Shown here in pieces: positions 1-5,222 of a stretch of 5,222 nucleotides of DNA (the first letter of the stretch is position 1; the number at the start of each line of letters is the position of its first letter). A program made the position numbers and the translations under genes. Source of the DNA: Ferrimicrobium sp. (lineage in GTDB: Bacteria; Actinomycetota; Acidimicrobiia; Acidimicrobiales; Acidimicrobiaceae); NCBI GenBank assembly GCA_027365375.1, contig DAHXNM010000334.1:1-5222 (forward strand), written 5' to 3'. The notes below the pieces were generated by a model. The model made no database searches, was not told where the DNA came from, and worked only from the letters and a program-made list of their open reading frames with translations.

Positions 1-619
1 CGAGGTTGGCCTCATTAGATCGCTGCTCAAGGTGAAACAACCGACGAAGGCGCACTGCTAGCCCAAGGGCTACTACTAGAACTCGATCCATACGGACGAT
101 GGCAGCCGCTGCCAACAGAAGCAAAACAAAGAGTATGCCGATATCAAGATTGCTGAGCACGGAGGTAGCCTGAGTGTGTTCTACCAGGACGAACCCAATC
201 AGCACCAGGAGTGCAACAATAGCTAACAAATTTCCCGCGAGCAACCCCGCTGTTGCTTCGAGGACGCTACAGCCTCTGCCGCGCAATTTTCGATAGAGAT
301 ACGCTAACGAAAAACCTGCGCCCAACGGAATTGAGTCATTCATTGCAATCGCTGCTAACGAGGCACCAAAGAACCAGCGTCGTGTTAGTCGACCCAAACC
401 GGTCGGCAAAAGATAGTAGGTCATCAACGAGTAGGAGATGTCCGAAAGCACCTCGAGGCCAAAGCCTAACACCATTAGCCCGACACTCGCCGTGGAGAGC
501 GCCCTGGTGGTACCACTAAGTTGACCGCGCTCGCTATAGATCACAACAGCAGCGACGCCGAGCGCTATCATGCCGACACCGAACTGGAGCAATCGTCGGG
601 TTGAGATTTTCAAAGCCAA
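1..619 (-). CDS. Lysylphosphatidylglycerol-synthase-like (UPF0104 / flippase-like fold) integral membrane protein, 3' part missing
   Basis: Only the first 206 residues are in the window. The frame is open from a stop at about 635 to the left edge. I chose TTG at 619 because GAAGGG lies 11 nt upstream (631-636); TTG at 613 is possible. Hydrophobic segments lie near residues 10-28, 44-71, 83-97, 122-146 and 158-175, with basic loops between them (RLTRRW at 77-82, YRKLRGRG at 109-116), which fits a polytopic inner-membrane protein. The diagnostic region is the SIPLGAGFSLAYLYRKLRG stretch (96-114) followed by a helix beginning EATAGLLAGNLL. It resembles the 'lPgG..g..yrylrrrG' signature of the LPG_synthase_TM/UPF0104 family. 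Family members include the membrane half of MprF (lysyl-PG synthesis and flipping) and many uncharacterised proteins beside lipid or glycosyltransferase genes. No catalytic aminoacyl-transferase domain is visible, so the substrate is unknown. It is transcribed divergently from the oxidoreductase gene. The family call is fairly secure; the function is not. Confidence 0.72.
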   Translation of the reverse strand, partial: MALKISTRRLLQFGVGMIALGVAAVVIYSERGQLSGTTRALSTASVGLMVLGFGLEVLSDISYSLMTYYLLPTGLGRLTRRWFFGASLAAIAMNDSIPLGAGFSLAYLYRKLRGRGCSVLEATAGLLAGNLLAIVALLVLIGFVLVEHTQATSVLSNLDIGILFVLLLLAAAAIVRMDRVLVVALGLAVRLRRLFHLEQRSNEANL

Positions 620-630
620 GGTGCTATAAG

Positions 631-636
631 CCCTTC
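631..636 (-). promoter_or_regulatory. Shine-Dalgarno site for the membrane-protein gene
   Basis: GAAGGG on the minus strand ends 11 nt before TTG at 619. The spacing is slightly long, but this is the only purine-rich match near the candidate starts, and an in-frame stop just upstream (635-637) limits the gene to starts downstream of it. Confidence 0.4.
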
Positions 637-806
637 AGAGCGCTTCGTTGCACTACCTACTCAAGTCAAACATCGTTTTACTCATGCAGACTAGGAGCCA
701 TGACGCCTATGCCAGACCGAGCACGCTTTGACCGAGACCCCAGTGCAGTACTCCAACGGGACGCCTGAGAGCACGACCGACATTAGCGTGAATGATGGCG
801 CGACCG

Positions 807-830
807 CCCAAGCTCTCATCTGAGCTTGGG
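807..830. repeat. Perfect 9-bp inverted repeat (hairpin or operator) upstream of the oxidoreductase operon
   Basis: CCCAAGCTC (807-815) and GAGCTTGGG (822-830) are perfectly complementary around the 6-nt loop TCATCT. The 3' arm ends 42 nt before the GTG start at 873. Neither side is followed by a T-run, which argues against a classical intrinsic terminator. It could be a 5'-leader hairpin, a dyad operator for a dimeric regulator, or a terminator that does not need a U-tract. The structure is certain; its role is inferred. Confidence 0.6.
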
Positions 831-860
831 TAGTTCGCAGGTGTTGTGCAATCGATGAAG

Positions 861-869
861 AGAGGGAGG
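861..869 (+). promoter_or_regulatory. Ribosome binding site that favours the GTG start at 873
   Basis: AGAGGGAGG is the strongest purine-rich tract in the region. Its AGAGGG part lies 6 nt before GTG 873. The upstream in-frame starts, ATG 855 and GTG 846, lie before this tract and have no comparable site, and they would add a basic extension (KRGRR) ahead of the FAD-binding strand. Confidence 0.55.
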
Positions 870-872
870 CGA

Positions 873-2075
873 GTGACGGAATCTCCAACAGTCGCAATTG
901 TCGGCGCGGGAATGGCTGGCCTTGCTGCTGCCCACTACCTCGCGATCAACCACATCGACTTCGAGATATACGAGGCTTCGGACAAGCCAGGCGGTAGGGT
1001 CGCCACCAAACACGTCGATGGGCTCACGCTCGACCAGGGGTTCCAGATAGTCTTGGAGGATTATCCTGAACTCCGTCGCCTCACCGCAGTCTCCGAGCTT
1101 CCATTAAATCGCCTATATCCAGGGGTATATCTACACGATACTGGCAATCCACTACTACTTTCCGATCCACGTCGTATACCTGGAACCAAACGCCAGGCGT
1201 TGCGCACACTTGCCACACTCCTACGAATACCCGATTGGCGGTCAGCAGGACGCTACCTAAACAAAACACAGCCGACTATCAAAGACCTTGGGGCTCTACT
1301 ACCTCAACCGCTTCACGATGCCGTTTTTGGACCTCTATTCCGCGGAATTACCGCTGATCCCGACCTCACCGGGCCGGCAGATTTCGCGCGATTTGTTCTC
1401 AAACGGCTCCTCAACGGGTACGCGAGTCTACCTACAGGAGGAATGGCTCAACTGCCGGCAATCATTGCAGATGGCTTGTCAGGTCACATCCACTACCTCC
1501 ACAGAGCGGTCTCCGTTGCATCCGGCCAGTTAACCCTAGAAGACGGGAGCAACGTGCAGGCAGACTGGATAATCCTTGCCGTCGAACCGCCAGCACTAGG
1601 ATCCTTACTTGACCTAAACCTTCCTCCGATGCGATCCGTTGGCTATGTGCACGCACTCAGCCGAAGGCGTCTTTTTGGAGTCCCTGCCGTGCTTCTCGCT
1701 CCCCTAGGAAGCCCTATCTACACCGTCGCACCTATGAGTGACATCGCAGCTAGCTACGTCAATCACGATCCTGAGCGTCACCTCATCACCGCTTCATGTG
1801 ATCCAACTGTTTCTCCAGGCGAGCTGCGCGCTGCGCTAACGGCTGCAGTGAACTGCGAGCCAGAGAACCTAGAGTTTATAGAGCTCGGCGTTGTCAAGAA
1901 TGCCCTACCCCGAAACTCGCGAACGGTGTCCGAGATAGGTCAACACGTCCTCCTCGCGGGCGACTACCTGGTATCCCCGTCTATGAATGGTGCGATTGAA
2001 TCGGGGCGCAAGGCCGCCGAGCGCGTCATACGTACTATGAAAAGACCAGCGAAGGAGCTAACGATCGATGGCTAG
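873..2075 (+). CDS. FAD-dependent oxidoreductase, amine-oxidase/phytoene-desaturase-like superfamily
   Basis: The 400-residue protein starts at GTG 873 (ATG 855 or GTG 846 would lengthen it by 6 or 9 residues). Residues 7-16 form the Rossmann strand and dinucleotide loop (VAIVGAGMAG), E34 ends strand 2 and should bind the adenosine ribose, and GGRV at 40-43 is the second flavin motif of this superfamily. DGLTLDQGFQIV (49-60) follows, as in a widespread uncharacterised clade in which 'DG..LDrGFQv' precedes a 'YPE' motif. The C-terminal flavin motif is AGDYLVSPSMNGAIESG (362-378), with D364 expected to contact FAD and the final helix closing the fold. There is no signal peptide or membrane anchor, so it should be cytoplasmic or peripheral. 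Superfamily members oxidise amines, carotenoids or protoporphyrinogen; I cannot assign a substrate. The gene overlaps the downstream carboxyltransferase gene by 8 bp, so the two are probably one operon. Length and motifs look intact. Confidence 0.9.
   Translation: MTESPTVAIVGAGMAGLAAAHYLAINHIDFEIYEASDKPGGRVATKHVDGLTLDQGFQIVLEDYPELRRLTAVSELPLNRLYPGVYLHDTGNPLLLSDPRRIPGTKRQALRTLATLLRIPDWRSAGRYLNKTQPTIKDLGALLPQPLHDAVFGPLFRGITADPDLTGPADFARFVLKRLLNGYASLPTGGMAQLPAIIADGLSGHIHYLHRAVSVASGQLTLEDGSNVQADWIILAVEPPALGSLLDLNLPPMRSVGYVHALSRRRLFGVPAVLLAPLGSPIYTVAPMSDIAASYVNHDPERHLITASCDPTVSPGELRAALTAAVNCEPENLEFIELGVVKNALPRNSRTVSEIGQHVLLAGDYLVSPSMNGAIESGRKAAERVIRTMKRPAKELTIDG
2051..2057 (+). promoter_or_regulatory. 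Ribosome binding site for the carboxyltransferase, inside the end of the oxidoreductase gene
   Basis: GAAGGAG ends 10 nt before ATG 2068 and lies within the last codons of the upstream gene. With the 8-bp overlap (ATGGCTAG, 2068-2075) it supports this start and translational coupling. Confidence 0.6.
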
Positions 2076-3414
2076 AACAAACCCTCACCTTGAGCTAAGG
2101 GCTTCATCGACCGGTTCCACCCGATCTGAATTCAGAAGTGTTGGAGATCGACGAATCATGTGGATCTCCTCTCGGGCTAGCACCCGACGAGGTGCGCTGT
2201 CCGAACGCGACGGAGAGAGGATTGCCCATGCGGCCTCTACTGCAGCAAGCAGTGGAGTACCCATCGTCTGCGAGCTGTCGACATCAGGGGCAAAAATCCA
2301 AGACGGTGTTGCCGCTCTTCACGGTTGGGGAATCGCAGCCCGCGCCCTTGCTCACTGTTCTGGCCAAGTTCCTATCCTGCTAGGCCTGACTGGGCCAGCC
2401 GTATCCGGCCCAGCACTCCTCCTAGGACTCGCCGACTACGTCGTTATGGCACCAGATGCGTTTGCCTTCCTCAGCGGACCGCAGTCAGTAGCTGAATTTA
2501 CCGGCATATCGGTAACAAACCAGGATCTTGGTGGAGCATCGGTTCTACTCAATCGCTCCGGGGTTGCCTTCGACGTCGCCAATGACCGGCGTGGTATCGA
2601 GGAGTCAATCCTCAGCTTCCTGAGCTACCTACCTGATTCCACCAACGAATTACCGCTTAGGATTGAGTCCGTCGATCCCGTCAATATCGATCTTGACACC
2701 CTCATCCCCGAGCAGCCTACCGCAGCATATGATGTGCGCGAACTTCTAAAAGGGATCATAGACGCCGATTCATTCTATGAGCTTCGATCCTCATGGGCCA
2801 ATCAACTCGTCACCGGGCTAGCGCGATTAGAAGGACGCACCATTGGCGTCATCGCCAATCAGCCCAAAATCATGGCAGGTACACTCGACATTCCAGCAGC
2901 CCAAAAAGGCGCCCGCTTCGTCCGCTTCTGCGACTCGTTCAATATCCCGATCGTGACACTGGTGGATACCCCTGGATTCCTGCCCGGCAAGGACGTAGAG
3001 TGGCGAGGCATGATTCGACACGGAGCCGAGCTTGCCTTCTCATACGCTGCCTGCAACGTACCGCGAATCTGTCTTATCACCCGCAAAGCCTACGGTGGTG
3101 CCTACATAGTCATGGACTCCAAGGGAATCGGCAACGACATAACCTTCGCATGGCCATCCGCTGAGATCGCGGTCATGGGGGCACAGGGAGCAGTAGAGAT
3201 CATCTATCGACGGGCACCAGCCGAAGAGAGACTTCGGCATCAGCAGAAGTACGAGGATGAGTATCTTACTCCCTGGATTGCTGCTGAGCGTGGCTTTGTC
3301 GACAACGTCATTGAGCCGAGCAAAACGAGGACTCACCTCGTTCGCGCCTTTGATCTACTCGCAACCAAAAAGGAGCGTCTACGCAACGCCAAGCATGCAA
3401 ACTCGCCGCTCTAA
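2068..3414 (+). CDS. Acyl-CoA carboxylase carboxyltransferase (beta) subunit, N-terminally short
   Basis: The 448-residue protein matches the carboxyltransferase fold of biotin-dependent acyl-CoA carboxylases (PccB/AccD type), which move CO2 from carboxybiotin to an acyl-CoA. The C-terminal half is highly typical: a DTLIPEQP/YDVRELL stretch (210-227), GRTIGVIANQPKIMAGTLD (256-274), GARFVRFCDSFNIPIVTLVD (281-300), PGFLPG (302-307), RKAYGGAYIVM (339-349) with the biotin-side oxyanion loop G344-A345, and FAWPSAEIAVMGAQGAVEII (360-379). The N-terminal half is more diverged. The usual SGGARIQEG is TSGAKIQDG (72-80), and the usual GP.AGG oxyanion loop is GPAVSG (109-114). Family members are commonly about 510-530 residues; this one lacks roughly the first 70-80, including the usual 'RERID.L.D.GSF' segment. 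The position that is Asp422 in Streptomyces PccB and influences acyl-chain choice is Ile347 here. No biotin carboxylase or carrier gene is in the window. It could be a catalytic subunit with altered acyl specificity or a decarboxylase-like relative. Confidence 0.88.
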   Translation: MARTNPHLELRASSTGSTRSEFRSVGDRRIMWISSRASTRRGALSERDGERIAHAASTAASSGVPIVCELSTSGAKIQDGVAALHGWGIAARALAHCSGQVPILLGLTGPAVSGPALLLGLADYVVMAPDAFAFLSGPQSVAEFTGISVTNQDLGGASVLLNRSGVAFDVANDRRGIEESILSFLSYLPDSTNELPLRIESVDPVNIDLDTLIPEQPTAAYDVRELLKGIIDADSFYELRSSWANQLVTGLARLEGRTIGVIANQPKIMAGTLDIPAAQKGARFVRFCDSFNIPIVTLVDTPGFLPGKDVEWRGMIRHGAELAFSYAACNVPRICLITRKAYGGAYIVMDSKGIGNDITFAWPSAEIAVMGAQGAVEIIYRRAPAEERLRHQQKYEDEYLTPWIAAERGFVDNVIEPSKTRTHLVRAFDLLATKKERLRNAKHANSPL

Positions 3415-3436
3415 CGCGAGATCCGACTCAATGGAT

Positions 3437-3463
3437 GGCCGCTGATGACAGTTTCGGCCTTTA
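3437..3463 (+). terminator. Possible weak terminator hairpin in the convergent gap
   Basis: GGCCG (3437-3441) pairs with CGGCC (3455-3459). The stem can extend inward by CTG/CAG around an ATGA loop if TTT (3452-3454) bulges. Only a short TTTA follows on the plus strand. It lies 23 nt past the carboxyltransferase stop and abuts the relaxase stop at 3461-3463, where a terminator between converging genes is expected. The short stem and poor U-tract keep confidence low. Confidence 0.3.
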
Positions 3464-5222
3464 CTCAAGACCCCGCTCCCAACGCAGATCGCCCACGTTT
3501 GGGTAGGCATGCCCACGCCCTCTAACAGACCTGCTTTGTTGTATAGTCAACCGTTCATCCATGATTCGATCTCTTCCGCGACGCGCATCGAGACCGAGCT
3601 CTTCGGCGCGATCGTAGACACTACTCAAGGTGTTCGTAACGGAGCGAAGACGATAGAGCTCCTCGCCTCTGAACTTACCGTTCGTACGAGCAAGTTCCTT
3701 CAGACGAGCTTGTGAGATCGAACTGACGGCCGTGTCCTGAATCCAAGAGATACCCTTTTGATCCTTGATGAGTCCCAGACTATGGGTTAGATCGCTCAGC
3801 TCAGGTTGGCAGAGATACGCACGTTCCACCAAGGCGTCTTGGGGTGCTGAGGCACCATAGATCACCGCTCGACATCCCTGCGTAGGGTTGCTAAAGCCGA
3901 TGAACTTAACCTCGCTAGTTCGACAGGTCTCAGTGCTTTCACCCACTCGAATCTCGACACGAGCGTCGTCAAGCCTGATGACACGTCCATCGCTGCCATC
4001 AGGCAGAATCGCTCGCTCTCCACGGAATAACGGCTTTGAACCCACATGGCCGACCACAGAGCTGGGGGATCTCAAAGCCACCTCCCTCCTCAACTTGGCG
4101 GTGAGGCCAGCAGATGGGGTGCTAAAATATACCCGCTCATCGCATCCAGAATCTACCCACGCAGCGCAGTCGGTAACGAACAGATTCCAAAGTGCACCAG
4201 CACTCTCGGCCACCACGAGCGCTCCACCCTCGGCACCTTCGAGTCCAAGCACAGTCGTCGATGTGGCGCTGATCTCAGTTGAACCGGGAGTCCGCACCAG
4301 AGTCGGTCCTCGCCTGACGATTTCATGCAGATCAGAGGGGGGTATTGAGTTTGCATCGACAACCAGCGTTGGGCCCATCGAGGATCGTCTGTAGTTGCCA
4401 AAACCGACAATCAACGCTGCCTCCTGAGGCGTCCTGGTTGTCACCACAACTGGATCCCCGGCATGCAGCCCTACCTGTTCGAACGCCTGCACCATGGGAA
4501 CCACCTCCCTTGACGCAGCCACTACTTTGAGATTGCTCAACGGTGTATCGACGAGCAGCAACCGCTCAGGCACGGAGAGCGATCGACACGACTGGCAGAG
4601 CGTACCATCGAGCCCGACGTTCTTACCCGCCAACGTCGTCTGGCCTTGCCGAAGGATCTGTAGCGTACGCTCCTCTCCCAAGGCATGCTCCAACGCCACC
4701 TTGGTCACGGCTTGAATTCCCGACGTTCCCTGCTCGATAGCTTTCGCGAACTCATTGAGCAAAGGATCGTTCACCCTAACCTTGGACACTCCATGCCCGC
4801 CACCAGCAGGCAAAGCAGGCTGTTCTCTGTCCATGCCAACACGAGCCTCCGACTCCCATCGCGAACGCAGCTCTGCTTGTGAGTGCAATGCCTTCGATTG
4901 TCGAGTGGCCAGTGCCGCTAACTGGCGTGAACGTGAGGAACCTGATGGCCCAACCCTCATCACCACGTCATGGCGACGTTTGGAAAACACGCTCCGCAGG
5001 CTTTCTGATTGACCCTTTACCCGCCAAGGCTCAAGGCCGTTTCCGGCCAACTCTACGTCTAGTGAATGGAGCAGATGTGCCAACTCGGTCCGATAGCATA
5101 GCTCATACACAGGTAACCCACGAGCCCATCTCTCGTGATCGAGAGCAACGGTCTTACCCCCTGCTGTTGCGCTGTTGATCACAACCAGGTGCGAATGCAA
5201 GTACGGATCGCCTGCACGAGAG
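3461..5222 (-). CDS. MobF (TrwC/TraA-type) conjugative relaxase with degenerate helicase region, 5' part missing
   Basis: 586 codons are present, read from 5221. The frame stays open to the right edge, so the true start lies outside; the TTG at 5200 is an internal Leu codon, not a start. The first residues, GDPYLHSHLVVIN (4-16), contain the HxH pair (H9, H11) of the three-histidine metal site that nicks oriT in MobF relaxases. The catalytic tyrosines and first histidine lie beyond the window. The rest of the relaxase domain is recognisable: a CYRTELAHLL helix (42-51), FSKRR (79-83), and LAALATRQSK...ELRSRWESEA (101-126). Residues from about 220 to 475 follow the order of the RecD-like helicase half of TrwC/TraA. 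However, the Walker A position (about 231-252) has no GxGKT/S, and the Walker B/DEAS position reads VVDANS (287-292). An SH3-like segment (398-420, FRGERAILPDGSDGRVIRL) remains. A lone CQSC pair sits at 209-212. The C-terminus (about 490-560) is charged and probably helical. DNA nicking is inferred; ATP-driven unwinding looks lost. Confidence 0.85.
   Translation of the reverse strand, partial: SRAGDPYLHSHLVVINSATAGGKTVALDHERWARGLPVYELCYRTELAHLLHSLDVELAGNGLEPWRVKGQSESLRSVFSKRRHDVVMRVGPSGSSRSRQLAALATRQSKALHSQAELRSRWESEARVGMDREQPALPAGGGHGVSKVRVNDPLLNEFAKAIEQGTSGIQAVTKVALEHALGEERTLQILRQGQTTLAGKNVGLDGTLCQSCRSLSVPERLLLVDTPLSNLKVVAASREVVPMVQAFEQVGLHAGDPVVVTTRTPQEAALIVGFGNYRRSSMGPTLVVDANSIPPSDLHEIVRRGPTLVRTPGSTEISATSTTVLGLEGAEGGALVVAESAGALWNLFVTDCAAWVDSGCDERVYFSTPSAGLTAKLRREVALRSPSSVVGHVGSKPLFRGERAILPDGSDGRVIRLDDARVEIRVGESTETCRTSEVKFIGFSNPTQGCRAVIYGASAPQDALVERAYLCQPELSDLTHSLGLIKDQKGISWIQDTAVSSISQARLKELARTNGKFRGEELYRLRSVTNTLSSVYDRAEELGLDARRGRDRIMDERLTIQQSRSVRGRGHAYPNVGDLRWERGLE

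Larger units (their letters stand above)
620..872. other. Divergent intergenic region
   Basis: This 253-bp spacer separates the minus-strand membrane-protein gene from the plus-strand oxidoreductase operon, so it should carry promoters for both. I see no good -35/-10 pair. TTGACC at 728-733 (plus) and TTGACT at 669-664 (minus) resemble -35 boxes but lack a convincing -10 at the right distance. The minus-strand TTATAG at 629-624 resembles a -10 box but lies only a few bases from the start codon. The one clear structure is the inverted repeat at 807-830. The small reading frames here (for example 700-768, 22 codons) lack support as genes. Confidence 0.6.

Noticed and set aside
253..519. Plus-strand open frame of 88 codons
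   Set aside because: It lies antisense to the membrane-protein gene. The minus-strand frame has clear hydrophobic periodicity and a family signature, while this product has low-complexity Arg/Ser-rich composition.
728..754. TTGACC...TACTCC as a sigma70-type promoter for the oxidoreductase operon
   Set aside because: The spacer is only 15 bp and the -10 match is poor, so I do not call it a promoter.
700..768. 22-codon plus-strand frame (MTPMPDRARF...) with AGGAG just upstream
   Set aside because: The AGGAG-to-ATG spacing is only 2 nt, and the peptide shows neither leader-peptide codon runs nor any known motif. It is probably chance.
691..897. Minus-strand open frame of 68 codons spanning the intergenic region
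   Set aside because: It starts inside the oxidoreductase gene, has no ribosome binding site or recognisable domain, and would run through the 807-830 inverted repeat.
2793..3164. 123-codon plus-strand frame inside the carboxyltransferase gene
   Set aside because: It is an alternative-frame shadow of a strongly conserved coding region, and its Arg/His/Ser-rich product matches no family I know.
3888..4394. 168-codon plus-strand frame antisense to the relaxase
   Set aside because: The minus-strand frame carries recognisable relaxase/helicase-like sequence throughout. This frame gives Ser/Thr/Arg-rich sequence typical of an antisense shadow.
5198..5200. TTG as the start of the relaxase gene
   Set aside because: The frame continues upstream to the window edge as SRAGDPY, and the conserved MobF motif GDP.LH.H spans this codon. 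It is therefore an internal leucine and the gene is truncated by the window.

Overview
The window shows no rRNA, tRNA, CRISPR array or insertion-sequence end. It holds four protein-coding genes, two of them cut off by the window edges. By eye the base composition is moderately GC-rich (roughly mid-50s percent), with GTG and TTG used as starts. The best family resemblances (an actinobacterial-type lysylphosphatidylglycerol-synthase-like membrane protein, a PccB/AccD-type carboxyltransferase, a TrwC/TraA-like MobF relaxase) point to an actinobacterial host. A moderate-GC lineage such as the Acidimicrobiia would fit, but that is only an inference.

Layout from left to right. (1) Positions 1-619, minus strand: the N-terminal 206 residues of a polytopic membrane protein of the LPG-synthase/UPF0104 flippase-like fold. 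It runs off the left edge, so it has no stop in the window. (2) Positions 620-872: a 253-bp divergent intergenic region with no convincing gene. It contains a perfect 9-bp inverted repeat (807-830) just upstream of the plus-strand operon. (3) Positions 873-2075, plus strand: an FAD-dependent amine-oxidase/phytoene-desaturase-type oxidoreductase. It overlaps by 8 bp with (4) positions 2068-3414, plus strand: an acyl-CoA carboxylase carboxyltransferase (beta) subunit with a shortened N-terminus and an altered first oxyanion-hole loop. (5) Positions 3415-3460: a 46-bp convergent gap with a small hairpin. (6) Positions 3461-5222, minus strand: the C-terminal 586 residues of a MobF conjugative relaxase whose start lies beyond the right edge. 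The end of its relaxase domain is well conserved, but the helicase half has lost recognisable Walker A and Walker B chemistry.

How the parts relate. The two plus-strand genes are almost certainly co-transcribed and translationally coupled, so they probably serve one process, perhaps acyl-CoA or lipid-derived chemistry. No biotin carboxylase or biotin carrier is present here, so the carboxyltransferase would need a partner encoded elsewhere. The relaxase implies that at least the right part of the window belongs to a conjugative plasmid or integrative element. The metabolic pair may be cargo on that element or the chromosomal flank next to it. The sequence alone does not decide between these.
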